From Burkholderia stagnalis (GTDB taxonomy: Bacteria; Pseudomonadota; Gammaproteobacteria; Burkholderiales; Burkholderiaceae), in assembly GCF_902830275.1 (NCBI RefSeq), contig NZ_CADESW010000001.1:744001-808000 (forward strand): DNA of 64,000 bases, given 5' to 3'. Below are positions 52,916 through 61,889 of this stretch, piece by piece; positions within the stretch are counted from its first letter, which is position 1; each line of letters begins with the position of its first letter. The notes under the pieces were generated by a model. The model searched no databases and was not told the DNA's origin. It was given only the letters and a program-made list of their open reading frames with translations. The position numbers and the translations under genes are program-made.

Positions 52916-54115
52916 CTACGACGCCACGCCCACACGCGCAGGCACGGCCGACACGATCGTCGCGACCGCCACCGCCAGCACGACCGCCGCGCCGATGAAG
53001 ACGCCGCTCGCGCCGTTCGCATCGAACACCACGCCGCCCGCGGCCGCGCCGGTCGCGATCGCGAGCTGGACCGCCGCGACGATCAGGCCGCCCGCGCTCT
53101 CCGCCTCGTCCGGCACCGTGCGCGTGACCCACGTCGACCACGCGACGGGCACGCCGCCGAACGCCATCCCCCACAACGCGACGAGCACCGCGTCGACGAG
53201 CGGCGCGCGCCCGAGCGCCACCAGCGCGACGCCGAGCACGACCATCAGCGCGGGCATCGCGATCAGCATCGGCCGCAGCCGGTGCTCGAGCACGCGGCCG
53301 GCCAGCGACGTGCCGACGAAGTTCGCCACGCCATAGCCGAGCAGGATCGCCGACAGCCCGTTCACGCCGACACCCGCGACCTGTTCGAGAAACGGCCGCA
53401 GGTACGTGAAGAACGCGAAATGCCCGGTGAACACGAGGATCGTCGCGAACATCCCGAGGCCGACCGTCGGCCGCCGCAGCACGTCGACCAGCGTGCGCAG
53501 CCGCGTCGTGCCGGACGGCGCCATCGCCGGCAGCGTCGCGACCTGCGTCGCGAGCGCGAGCACGCCGAACCCGGCCGCGATCAGGAACACGTTGCGCCAG
53601 CCGATCAGGTGACCGAAATAGCTGCCGAGCGGCGCGGCCGCGATCGTCGCGACCGCCACGCCGCTGAAGATGATCGACAGCGCGCGCGGCACCATCGCAG
53701 TCGGCACGAGCCGCATCGCGGTGGCCGTCGCCATCGTCCAGAAGCCGCCGAGCGCGATGCCGAGCAGCACGCGGCCGACCAGGATCGTCGCGAGATTCGT
53801 TGCGCACGCGACGGCCAGGTTCGAGACGATCAGCAGCGCCGTAAACGACAGGAGCACGCGCCGCCGGTCGATGGCGCGCGTCGCGGCTGCGGTGAGCAGG
53901 CTCGTCACGAGCGCGACCGATGCGGTGGCCGTGACGGCCTGGCCGGCGACGCCCTCGGTCACGCCGAGGCTGTCGGCCATCGGCGTGAGCAGGCTCGCGG
54001 GCAGGAACTCCGCGGTGACGAGCCCGAACACGCCGAGCGTCATCGCAAAAACGGCGCCCCAGGCGGGTTCGCGCGGCCCCGCCGCGACGCCGGCGGATTC
54101 GATGGTGGGATTCAT
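52916..54115 (-). CDS. MFS drug/sugar efflux transporter (DHA1 type)
   Basis: 399 residues from ATG 54115, twelve predicted helices. Motifs: GVFGLVTAEFLPASLLTPMA in helix 1, LVGRVLLGIALGGFWTMATA in helix 4 and the GLIVAAVQLAIATGAAAGG end. This is the DHA1 group (AraJ, YdhP, purine efflux type). It probably exports a drug or metabolite. It is divergent from an AraC regulator, and is its likely target. Confidence 0.9.
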   Translation of the reverse strand: MNPTIESAGVAAGPREPAWGAVFAMTLGVFGLVTAEFLPASLLTPMADSLGVTEGVAGQAVTATASVALVTSLLTAAATRAIDRRRVLLSFTALLIVSNLAVACATNLATILVGRVLLGIALGGFWTMATATAMRLVPTAMVPRALSIIFSGVAVATIAAAPLGSYFGHLIGWRNVFLIAAGFGVLALATQVATLPAMAPSGTTRLRTLVDVLRRPTVGLGMFATILVFTGHFAFFTYLRPFLEQVAGVGVNGLSAILLGYGVANFVGTSLAGRVLEHRLRPMLIAMPALMVVLGVALVALGRAPLVDAVLVALWGMAFGGVPVAWSTWVTRTVPDEAESAGGLIVAAVQLAIATGAAAGGVVFDANGASGVFIGAAVVLAVAVATIVSAVPARVGVAS

Positions 54116-54224
54116 GTTTGATGCGATTCCGGAAAAAGTGCCAATGGTTGCGCATCGTAAGGTCAGCACATCAGGACGGTCTATGACATACAATCCGGAA
54201 ACATTGATCAATCGTCCGAAACCG

Positions 54225-55256
54225 ATGTCCGATCCCGTCGACCTCCCGCCGTCCGACACGCACGACCTCGTCAGCGAACTGCTGCTCGGGATGCGCCTGA
54301 GCGGCGTCCAGTACCGCCGCATCCAGGTGGCGCGGCCGTTCGGCATGCGCTTCGGCAACGTGCGCGGCCGCGCGCAGTTCCACTTCGTCGGCCGGGGGCC
54401 CGTGCTGCTGCGCGACCCGCGCGGGGCGACCTACCGGCTCGACACCGGCGACGCGATCCTGATGCCGAACGGCGGCGAGCATGCGCTGGTGTCCGAGCCC
54501 GACACGCCGTGCCGCGAGATCGACGGCTTCGAGACCGCGAAGATCTGCGACACGGTCACCGCGGTCGGCGCCGCGCGGCAGGCCGAAGGCGACGGCGGCG
54601 CGGAAGCCGGCGACGCACTGATCTTCAGCGGCTGCATGGAACTCGATCTCGGCGGCATGCAGCCGCTCGTCGCGACGATGCCCGAGGTGATGTTCGTCGG
54701 CACGCTGCTCGCGCGCAATCCGGAGCTGCGGCCGCTGCTCGATGCGATGGAGCGCGAGTCCCGCGCCGAGCGCGCGGGCTTTGCAGGCATCCTGGCGCGG
54801 CTCGCGGACGTCGTCGCCGCGTTCATCGTGCGCGGCTGGGTCGAATGCGGATGCGGCAACGGCACCGGCTGGGTGCAGGCGCTGCGCGACCCGAAGCTCG
54901 GCCGCGCGCTCGTCGCGCTGCATCGCGAACCGGGGCGGAACTGGAGCGTCGCGGAGCTCGCGACGCAGGCCGGCGTGTCGCGCTCGGTGTTCGCGGAGCG
55001 GTTTCTCGCGGCGACCGGGATGACGCCCGTGCGTTACCTGACCGAGCTGCGGATGCGGCTTGCCGCGCAATGGATCACGCGGGATCGCGAGCCGATCGAG
55101 ACGGTCGCGTATCGGCTCGGGTATGGGTCGCTGGCGGCGTTCAGCCGCGCGTTCAAGCGGGTGGTGGGGAAGCCGCCGGGGGCGGTGCGGGCCGACGGCG
55201 AGGGCAACGCCGAGGCCGCAGGCGACGCGGCGGCAAGCGCCGAAGCGGCCGGGTAA
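54225..55256 (+). CDS. AraC-family regulator with cupin_6-type sensing domain
   Basis: 343 residues from ATG 54225; an in-frame ATG at 54183 would add 14 residues. The N-terminal cupin domain (QFHFVGRGPVLLRDPRGATY, RLDTGDAILMPNGGEHAL) is typical for regulators divergent from MFS efflux genes. The C-terminal AraC domain has WSVAELATQAGVSRSVFAER, RMRLAAQWITRDREPIETVA and YGSLAAFSRAFKRVVG. It likely activates the efflux gene on the other strand in response to a small molecule. Confidence 0.9.
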   Translation: MSDPVDLPPSDTHDLVSELLLGMRLSGVQYRRIQVARPFGMRFGNVRGRAQFHFVGRGPVLLRDPRGATYRLDTGDAILMPNGGEHALVSEPDTPCREIDGFETAKICDTVTAVGAARQAEGDGGAEAGDALIFSGCMELDLGGMQPLVATMPEVMFVGTLLARNPELRPLLDAMERESRAERAGFAGILARLADVVAAFIVRGWVECGCGNGTGWVQALRDPKLGRALVALHREPGRNWSVAELATQAGVSRSVFAERFLAATGMTPVRYLTELRMRLAAQWITRDREPIETVAYRLGYGSLAAFSRAFKRVVGKPPGAVRADGEGNAEAAGDAAASAEAAG

Positions 55257-55374
55257 CGCGACGTCGGCTGCACGACGCACGCGTGCAGCCGCGATGCGCC
55301 GCAAGCGGGCGCGCCCTCGCCCGCCTGCGGCGCGTCAAGGCCGCGCATGGATACGGCGCTGACTCCGCCCGCCG

Positions 55375-55542
55375 TCAGCCGGCCCGCTCCTCGAGCCGGT
55401 CGATCAACGCCGTCGCGCAGCGCACGGCCAGTTCCGCGCTCTGTTCGGCATCGACCGTCGCGCCGGCCGCCAGCGTGCCCTGCACGATCCGCCCCAGCAG
55501 GTCCTTCGCCAGGTCGCTGATCTCGTAATCCCGTTCCGTCAT
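55375..55542 (-). CDS. Small protein coupled to the DUF3857 gene
   Basis: 55 residues from ATG 55542, whose ATGA overlaps the stop of the larger upstream gene. It reads MTERDYEISDLAKDLLGRIV then QGTLAAGATVDAEQSAELAV and a helical end. It is acidic, soluble and helical by composition. No family is recognised. Coupling suggests that it acts with or after the DUF3857 protein. Confidence 0.65.
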   Translation of the reverse strand: MTERDYEISDLAKDLLGRIVQGTLAAGATVDAEQSAELAVRCATALIDRLEERAG

Positions 55543-57482
55543 GATTCGCCTCCGGTGCGCCGGTCCGCCCGGACCGCGCGAGTGGGTGATGCCGGTGCCC
55601 GCACGACGATCTGCGCCTGCGTGTCCCGTTCGATCCGTTCGAGCGATGCGCGCATCGCCGCGTAATCGTCCGGCGTGCACACCTGCCGGTCGAAATGCGC
55701 GCGCAGCCGCCGCGTGACCTGCACGACGCGCGCGCCCGCATCGAACACATAGTGCGACGCGAAATCGACGTAGCCGTCGCGCACCGTCGCATCCGTCGGC
55801 AGGTCGGTCACGGTCACACCCGCCGGCAGCGCGATCTGCGCGCTCTCGCTGAACGCGCCGCCGATGCACACCCACGGCTGCGTGCGCACCGGCTCCGCGA
55901 GCCATGCCTGCACCTGGGTCGCGATCCCGCCCGTCAGGCTCGACAGCGCGGGCACCGCGCTCGTGCCGTCCGGCCACACGACGTGATCGAGCGTGCCCGT
56001 CATCGTCACGCCGAACGGCCCGTCGGTCGCCGTGCGGTCGGTCGTGACGAGCTGCGCGGTGCCGCGCAGCCCGCTTTGCCGCAAGCGCTCGACGGCAAGC
56101 TGCCGGATGCGCTCGCGGGTCGCGCGGCGGAACACGGTGCGTTCGAGTTCGGCGGTCCAGCCGTCGTCCTCGACGTACGACTGGTAGCGCTGCGCATCGA
56201 TCCGCGCGGCGTCGATCGCGAGGCGCGCGCTGCGCGTGCGCGGCTGCGTGGCCGGCGTGCGCGACAACACGCCGGTGTCGACCCGCAGCGCGGGCCGGTC
56301 CATCACGATCGGCGGCAGGTAGCCGAACGCGATGCCGGCGGTGGTCGTATCCGCGTACAGCCCGAGATCGGGCAGCCACGTGATCGCGTGATTGATCGCG
56401 CCGCCGCCGTAGCCCGGCACCGACGGCAGCGTGTACACCGCCCCGAGGTTCAGCAGCACCGGCTCGCTGCGGATTCCGACCGCCGCCAGCAGCGCGCCGA
56501 ACAGCGCGACGTGGTCCTTGCAGTCGCCGTAGCGGTTGCGCAGGATGTCGGTCACGCGGTGCGGCGCGGCAGCCGTCTCGCCGAGAAACAGCGCGACGTA
56601 GCGCACGTTCGCCTGCACCCAGTCGTACAGCACGCGCGCCTTGTCGCGCGGGTCGGATGCGTTCGCGGTCAGCGCCCGCGCGAGCTGCACGACCGCCGGA
56701 TCGTTCGCGCTCGGGTCCACCGCCGCGTTGCGGTAGCGCGCGGCAAACGCCGCGTAGTCGGGCAGCGTCGACACCATCAGCCGGTCGCCGTCGGTCGGAT
56801 AGCCGACCGCACCGTTCTCCAGCCGGTCGTACGGGCCGTGGCGATAGTCGAACGTGTAGCGGGTGCGGCCGTTCTCCGTCACCGGCGGCAGCGCGACGTA
56901 GCCGCGCGCATCGGCATGCAGCGGCATGTCGGCCGGCACGTCGAAGATCAGCCGCTGGTGGTCGACGGGCTCACGCGACGGCTCGACGAAGTAGCCGAAA
57001 TAGCCGGGATTGAGCGGCTTGGTCCGCACCTTGCGAAACGCGATGCGCGTGCGCGAACCGGCCTCGACGCCCGGAAACACGACCGTGCGCAGCACGCCGT
57101 CCTGGAACGTCGGCGCGCCGGCGGAACGCGGCTCCTGCACGTCGCGGATCGCGTCCGGGCCGACCGGGTGCGCGACGCCGTCGCGGTCGATCGTCTCCGC
57201 CGCGAGCAGCTCGACCTTCTCGATGTCCTTGTCGAACCATACGTAGCGCTGCGCGATCGCATCGATGCCGTTCGCGTCATTCGCGCGCAGCGTCGCATCG
57301 TCGTGCTCCTCGAGCGAGCCGTCGCGCTGGATCACGAAAACGTGCACGTCGTTCTCGAGCGTCGTCGGCGCGATGTCGGCCGACTCTGGCCCCGCAGGGC
57401 CGGGGGCCGCCGGCGACGCACGCGCGCCGACCGTCGACAGGCAGAAACAGGCAACGCCGAACAGACGGAGCAGCATGCGCAT
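55539..57482 (-). CDS. DUF3857 / transglutaminase-like secreted protein
   Basis: 647 residues from ATG 57482, with a signal peptide (MLLRLFGVACFCLSTVGARA). A DUF3857 region at about 40-200 (SRTRIAFRKVRTKPLNPGYF) is followed by a transglutaminase-like core with the catalytic Cys in NRYGDCKDHVALFGALLAAV and NHAITWLPDLGLYADTTTAG. Family proteins are periplasmic or outer-membrane associated and of unknown role. The 55-residue gene is coupled downstream. The 296-bp gap upstream holds no gene except small-ORF promoters. Confidence 0.88.
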   Translation of the reverse strand: MRMLLRLFGVACFCLSTVGARASPAAPGPAGPESADIAPTTLENDVHVFVIQRDGSLEEHDDATLRANDANGIDAIAQRYVWFDKDIEKVELLAAETIDRDGVAHPVGPDAIRDVQEPRSAGAPTFQDGVLRTVVFPGVEAGSRTRIAFRKVRTKPLNPGYFGYFVEPSREPVDHQRLIFDVPADMPLHADARGYVALPPVTENGRTRYTFDYRHGPYDRLENGAVGYPTDGDRLMVSTLPDYAAFAARYRNAAVDPSANDPAVVQLARALTANASDPRDKARVLYDWVQANVRYVALFLGETAAAPHRVTDILRNRYGDCKDHVALFGALLAAVGIRSEPVLLNLGAVYTLPSVPGYGGGAINHAITWLPDLGLYADTTTAGIAFGYLPPIVMDRPALRVDTGVLSRTPATQPRTRSARLAIDAARIDAQRYQSYVEDDGWTAELERTVFRRATRERIRQLAVERLRQSGLRGTAQLVTTDRTATDGPFGVTMTGTLDHVVWPDGTSAVPALSSLTGGIATQVQAWLAEPVRTQPWVCIGGAFSESAQIALPAGVTVTDLPTDATVRDGYVDFASHYVFDAGARVVQVTRRLRAHFDRQVCTPDDYAAMRASLERIERDTQAQIVVRAPASPTRAVRADRRTGGES

Positions 57483-57778
57483 CGCATCGAACCTCGCGGC
57501 ACGTGGCCGGCAAGACCGCGGCCGGGCAGCCGCGTTCTTCGTCAGACTACGCCAATCAGGTGCGCTGCGCACCGCGCGCGCTTCGCGGGGTCGAATCCGA
57601 ATCGATCGAGTCACACACGCATGCGCGATGCCGGATACGGGCGCCGGAAGACATTTTCACCGGTCATCCGCATCACTTCGCGACATATATACTGGAATCG
57701 TGCCCGTGATGCGCGGGCCTGCCGCGACGCCAGGGCAGCCAGGCGCGGCGCCGCGCCGGCAGCGGGCGAGGAGGCGTC

Positions 57779-57967
57779 ATGGAGATCATCAACAGCGACT
57801 ACGAAGTCGGTTTTCTGTTGGTCGTGTTCGTGCTGCTGGGCGTGGTGCTGATCGGTGCGTTGCTGACGGCGATGCATCTGGAACGCTGGCACCCTCGGCT
57901 GATCGGCGCCGCCATCGGCGCACTGATCGGGATTGCGCTGATCGAAGCCGTGCCGATGCTGACGTGA
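57779..57967 (+). CDS. 62-residue two-helix membrane protein
   Basis: ATG 57779 is preceded by AGGAGGCGTC, a strong Shine-Dalgarno. The product has two hydrophobic helices (VGFLLVVFVLLGVVLIGALL and RLIGAAIGALIGIALIEAVP). It is not a known family to me. It is followed 46 bp later by another small membrane gene on the same strand. Confidence 0.7.
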   Translation: MEIINSDYEVGFLLVVFVLLGVVLIGALLTAMHLERWHPRLIGAAIGALIGIALIEAVPMLT

Positions 57968-58013
57968 GCGCGGGCGCGCGCACGGATCGTCGGTCCTTCC
58001 TGCCGGAGGCTAC

Positions 58014-58172
58014 ATGGCACACAGCATCGTGCAAATCGTCGTGGTGCTCGTGATCCTGGGGCTCGCGCTGCTGTTCTTCATCGAACGGCGCAGCCGCGAC
58101 CGGATCCGCGAGCGCCTGCTGCACCGCTCCTCGCGGCGATCGCATCGCTCGCATACGCATCATCATCCGTGA
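58014..58172 (+). CDS. 52-residue membrane protein with His/Arg-rich tail
   Basis: ATG 58014 has GGAGGC six bases upstream. Residues 6-23 form one helix (VQIVVVLVILGLALLFFI). The tail is RRSRDRIRERLLHRSSRR followed by a His-rich end (SHRSHTHHHP). The tail could bind metal or membrane phosphates. It is 46 bp after the previous small gene, so the two are probably one transcript. No family recognised. Confidence 0.68.
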   Translation: MAHSIVQIVVVLVILGLALLFFIERRSRDRIRERLLHRSSRRSHRSHTHHHP

Positions 58173-58260
58173 CGCCGCGCGTCGCGCCGGGCGCGCGTGC
58201 GTGCATGGACATGCCGGAATCCGAATCAATGCCGCGCATCACCCGACGCCGGCCCGCCTG

Positions 58261-58689
58261 TTACCGGCAGTCGCCGACCCGCTTGCCGCGCCAGGTCCAT
58301 GCCATCGTGTACGCACCGGCCTGCGCATGCTGGCCGTGCATCTGCCCCTTGAGGTCGTAGCTGGTCGGCGTGACAGTGCCCGTGACGTTCGCCGTGCCGC
58401 GCCCCTGCGCGTTCGCGCATGACATCGCCACCTTCAGCGTCGTGCCCGCGTAATCCCAGTGCGTGATCGTGCAGGCGACGTTGTCGCGCCGCATGCGCGC
58501 TTCCATCGTCGCGCGGATGTGCTTCGCGTCGGCGTCGGTCAGGCACTGGTCGGGCACCGGGTCGCCCGACGGCAGCGGCTTGCCGTTCAGCGTATAGGCG
58601 GTGTCGTCGTGCCACATGCCCGGCGACACGGTTTGGGCAAACGAAGCAACGGCAAAGCCGGCAAGCCCGGCGGCAATCAGCAGTTTCAT
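58261..58689 (-). CDS. DUF3617-family periplasmic protein
   Basis: 142 residues from ATG 58689 with a signal peptide (LLIAAGLAGFAVASFAQ). After the leader come PGMWHDDTAYTLNGKP and DQCLTDADAKHI, then TITHWDYAGTTLKVAMSC and the final RGKRVGDCR. The spacing of four Cys (two disulfides) and the W-H start fit DUF3617. Role unknown. It lies 75 bp from the OmpA gene on the same strand. Confidence 0.82.
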   Translation of the reverse strand: MKLLIAAGLAGFAVASFAQTVSPGMWHDDTAYTLNGKPLPSGDPVPDQCLTDADAKHIRATMEARMRRDNVACTITHWDYAGTTLKVAMSCANAQGRGTANVTGTVTPTSYDLKGQMHGQHAQAGAYTMAWTWRGKRVGDCR

Positions 58690-58764
58690 GATTTCGGTTT
58701 CGGCTCGGCATGCGCCCGCGCGGCCGCACCGGATGCGGCCGCACACGGCGACGTGGAACGACGG

Positions 58765-59745
58765 TTATTGCTGGACGAGTTCGACGCGGCGGTTTTGCGC
58801 GCGGCCCGCGTCGTCGCCGTTGGATGCCACCGGCGACAGCGACGCGACGCCCTTCGCGCTCAGGCGCGCGGGTGCGATCTTGTAGGTGGTCGCCAGCGCC
58901 TGCGCGACCGCTTCGGCGCGCTTCTGCGACAGGTCGGCGTTGCGCGCGAACGGGCCTTGATTGTCGGTATGGCCGACGATGTACACCTTCAGCGCCGGGT
59001 TCGCCGTCAGCAGCTTCGCCATCTCGTCGAGCTGCGCCTTCGATTCCGGCTTGACCTGCGCCTTGTCGGTATCGAAGTAGATGCCGTACAGCGCGACCTT
59101 GCCCGTTGCCGCCAGCCCCTTCTGCAACGCGCCCGAATCGAGCACCTTGACCTGGCCGGTCTGCATCGGCTTCACCTCGACGACTTCCTCGTAGACGAGC
59201 GTGCGCTTGTTCGACGCGGAATCGTCCATGATGTGCAGGAACACGTACGCATCGCCGGACGCACGCGACAGCTTCGCGAGGATCGTGCGGTGCTTGTCGC
59301 CGAAATTGGCCTGGCCGACACCCGGCTGCGCGACCCGGTTCGAGCTGATCACGACGCTCTGGAATTCAATACCGCCGGATTTCCCGCATTGCTCCTGCGT
59401 GCAGCGGAACAGGATCTGGAAACCGCCCTTCTGCAGCGCGTCGAGATAGTTGCGCTCCACTTCCAGCGTCGACTTGTCGCCGCCGATCGTGTACGAGACG
59501 CGCGTGATCCGGCCTTCCAGGCTGAGGCCCTTGGCGGTCTTGCGGTCGTCGATCGGCTGGTTCGGCAGGAACGCCTCGTCGAAGGCCGTCTGCGAGTATG
59601 CATTGATGGTCGCGCCCGCGAAACGCGTGAGCAGCGGATGATCTTTCGAGCCCGGCGCATCGCCGGCGGCGAAGGCCTGCGCGGACAGCGACAGCAGCGC
59701 GGCGGCGGACAGCAGGCGGAATACGGACGATGCTGCGTTCTTCAT
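58765..59745 (-). CDS. DUF4892/OmpA-family outer-membrane protein
   Basis: 326 residues from ATG 59745. Signal peptide: VFRLLSAAALLSLSAQAFA. Residues 30-180 match the DUF4892 type (RITRVSYTIGGDKSTLEVER, FRCTQEQCG). The C-terminal OmpA peptidoglycan-binding domain starts near 225 (ALYGIYFDTDKAQVKPES) and ends NGDDAGRAQNRRVELVQQ. It should anchor the outer membrane to the wall. It resembles YiaD-like proteins with an extra N-domain. Confidence 0.9.
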   Translation of the reverse strand: MKNAASSVFRLLSAAALLSLSAQAFAAGDAPGSKDHPLLTRFAGATINAYSQTAFDEAFLPNQPIDDRKTAKGLSLEGRITRVSYTIGGDKSTLEVERNYLDALQKGGFQILFRCTQEQCGKSGGIEFQSVVISSNRVAQPGVGQANFGDKHRTILAKLSRASGDAYVFLHIMDDSASNKRTLVYEEVVEVKPMQTGQVKVLDSGALQKGLAATGKVALYGIYFDTDKAQVKPESKAQLDEMAKLLTANPALKVYIVGHTDNQGPFARNADLSQKRAEAVAQALATTYKIAPARLSAKGVASLSPVASNGDDAGRAQNRRVELVQQ

Positions 59746-60177
59746 GGAGTCTCTCAGGATGGTTTGTTATTCGATCGGATGCGACGAAGCGCGCGCATAT
59801 TACCAAATCTGTCCGGAGAGATTTTTGACGAATGAATGATTTTCGGTGGCCTACGGCGGGCTGGCTCCGAGGGTGTTCAAGGCCAGCCGAAGTGCGGCGC
59901 AAAGTTGACATTGCGACAGACTGCACACTCCCACTGCCCGCGCCCAAGTCCGTTCAGACCCTCGCGACTATCGCGTTAATTCTTTGCGCATTCTCAAACG
60001 AGGTGCCCATTTTGCGCGCACGGTCAACGCGTTGCAGTAAGCAGCTCGATTCGCCGCGATGGCGGCGCGAAAGCCGATATCACGACAGCAGGATTTGGCA
60101 CGACAGCGTTAAAAAATTGCAGATAATCAAATACACCCAATATATACTGCAACCAGACAACGCCCTAGTCACCCTCA
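59746..60177. other. AT-rich intergenic region upstream of the AbiE pair
   Basis: About 430 bp without a recognised gene and with clearly lower G+C than the surroundings, especially 60100-60150. A possible promoter is TTGCAG (60117) and TATATA (60141) with an 18-bp spacer. The drop in G+C marks the left edge of a horizontally acquired segment. Confidence 0.5.
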
Positions 60178-60909
60178 ATGAGCAACAAAACAGTCCAGCG
60201 GTTGATGCAAGAGACCCGGCGCGGCTACCCCATCGATTCCGAAACGCTTCGGGACATGGGTGTGAGCGCGGCCCTGGCGTCGCATATGGTCAAGTCCGGC
60301 TGGCTGCAGCGCCTTTCGAAGGGTGTCTACCTGCTGACCGGTGACACGCCCTCACGAGACGGCATCATCGCGTATCTTGGCCGACGCGTCCCCGGCATCC
60401 ACGTCGGCGGCAAGACCGCCCTCGCCTGGCAAGGTGTTCGCCACAATATCGCGTTCAACGAGAAGGTCGTTCTATGGGGCCCGAGGCCGTACCGCATCCC
60501 TTCATGGGTAGCGGAGCACATGCACTACACGTACCAGACCACGGCCTTGTTCGACGAATCGTTGCCCTACTCGTCTGGGCTGGCGGCGCTTCCTACAGGT
60601 GATCCTGACTTACTTGTGTCGGTGCCGGAGCGAGCGATATTGGAGCTCGCAAGCGACATCGGAAAAGGACAATCGATGGAGGAAGCAACCAACCTGGTGA
60701 TCGGATTGCGCAACCTGCGCGTCAAGACGCTGGACATGCTGCTGCACCACTGTACGAGCGTGAAGGTCGTCCGGCTGGTGCGAGATCTTGGACAGGGCGC
60801 GGATTTTCCATGGGCGCAAGACCTTCAGAAGCATGTCAACCGCCTCGGCGAAGGCACGCGATGGTCGAACAAGATGAAAAACGGCAAGCGACTCACACTC
60901 AAACCGTGA
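60178..60909 (+). CDS. abiEi: AbiEi antitoxin (type IV) of an abortive-infection system
   Basis: 243 residues from ATG 60178, without an obvious Shine-Dalgarno. It has an N-terminal winged helix (LASHMVKSGWLQRLSKGVYL), the family's central GGKTALAWQGVRHNI, and a C-terminal region with VPERAILELASDIGKGQSME. This is the AbiEi order (antitoxin_3 and AbiEi_4-like). It represses its own promoter and opposes the toxin. The stop overlaps the toxin start (TGATG). Confidence 0.88.
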   Translation: MSNKTVQRLMQETRRGYPIDSETLRDMGVSAALASHMVKSGWLQRLSKGVYLLTGDTPSRDGIIAYLGRRVPGIHVGGKTALAWQGVRHNIAFNEKVVLWGPRPYRIPSWVAEHMHYTYQTTALFDESLPYSSGLAALPTGDPDLLVSVPERAILELASDIGKGQSMEEATNLVIGLRNLRVKTLDMLLHHCTSVKVVRLVRDLGQGADFPWAQDLQKHVNRLGEGTRWSNKMKNGKRLTLKP

Positions 60910-61859
60910 TGAACCCGACCTACGTAGACACCGTCCGGCTGATGCTCGCGATCGCACCGATCGTCTTCGACACGCCGCGCTTCGCGATGAAAGGCGGTAC
61001 CGCACTCAACCTGTTCCTGCACGACATGCCGCGTCTGTCCGTCGATATCGACGTCGTGGTCACCGATCGAAGCATGAACCGAGAAGAAGCGCTCGAAGCG
61101 ATCGACAAGGAACTGGATCGAACCCGCAAGCAAATCGAGGCCGAGGGGCATGCGACCAAGTTCTCGGCCGCCTCCTCATCCGGGAAAGCGAAGGGCGATG
61201 ACGTGAAGCTCGTGGTCATTTCCGGCACGGCCGCGGTCAAGGTCGAGGTCAACTACATCTTCCGAGGCACGCTGCTTGAACCGGTCCGGCGCCCGCTCAC
61301 GCAGCAAGCCGAAGACACCTTCAGCGCCAGCATCGTCGTCCCGACGCTTCATGAAGCCGAACTCTACGGCAGCAAGCTTGTGGCCGCATTGGACCGCCAG
61401 CATCCGCGCGATCTGTTCGACGTGATGCATCTGGTCTCGCGCCACGGGTTGCGCCCGGATATCGTGGATGCGTTCGTGGGCTACCTCTCCGGGCATAACA
61501 GGCCGATTCACGAGGTGCTCTTCGGACCGATGCATTCGATGGCGGAAGCCTATGAATCCGATTTCGTCGGCATGACCGCCGAACCCGTCGGCCTGGATGT
61601 GCTCGAGGCAACGCAAGAACGGCTCCATCGGGAACTGCCGGCGTCACTCACGGAGAATCATCGTCGATTCCTGATATCGCTGGTTCAGGCCGAGCCCGAC
61701 TGGTCCTTGATGCCATACGAGCATCTGCGTGAACTTCCGGCACTGAAATGGAAGCTCATCAACCTCGAGAATCTCAAGAAGAAAAAGCCGAAGGTGTTCG
61801 AGCAGCAGGCGTCCGAGCTCCGCGAGCACTTCGCCAGGCTGGACAACGACACGCGCTGA
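60909..61859 (+). CDS. abiEii: AbiEii nucleotidyltransferase toxin
   Basis: 316 residues from ATG 60909, which overlaps the antitoxin stop by one base. An earlier in-frame ATG at 60861 would lie inside abiEi. The nucleotidyltransferase motif is FAMKGGTALNLFLHD followed by the DxD in SVDIDVVVTDR. Later KVEVNYIFRGTLLEP, ELYGSKLVAALDRQHPRDLF and the C-terminal helices match AbiEii. The pair is a phage-defence toxin-antitoxin module; the enzyme modifies tRNA ends in related proteins. Confidence 0.9.
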   Translation: MNPTYVDTVRLMLAIAPIVFDTPRFAMKGGTALNLFLHDMPRLSVDIDVVVTDRSMNREEALEAIDKELDRTRKQIEAEGHATKFSAASSSGKAKGDDVKLVVISGTAAVKVEVNYIFRGTLLEPVRRPLTQQAEDTFSASIVVPTLHEAELYGSKLVAALDRQHPRDLFDVMHLVSRHGLRPDIVDAFVGYLSGHNRPIHEVLFGPMHSMAEAYESDFVGMTAEPVGLDVLEATQERLHRELPASLTENHRRFLISLVQAEPDWSLMPYEHLRELPALKWKLINLENLKKKKPKVFEQQASELREHFARLDNDTR

Positions 61860-61889
61860 CGCCACGCGTCATCTTGCGCCACCTCCCGC

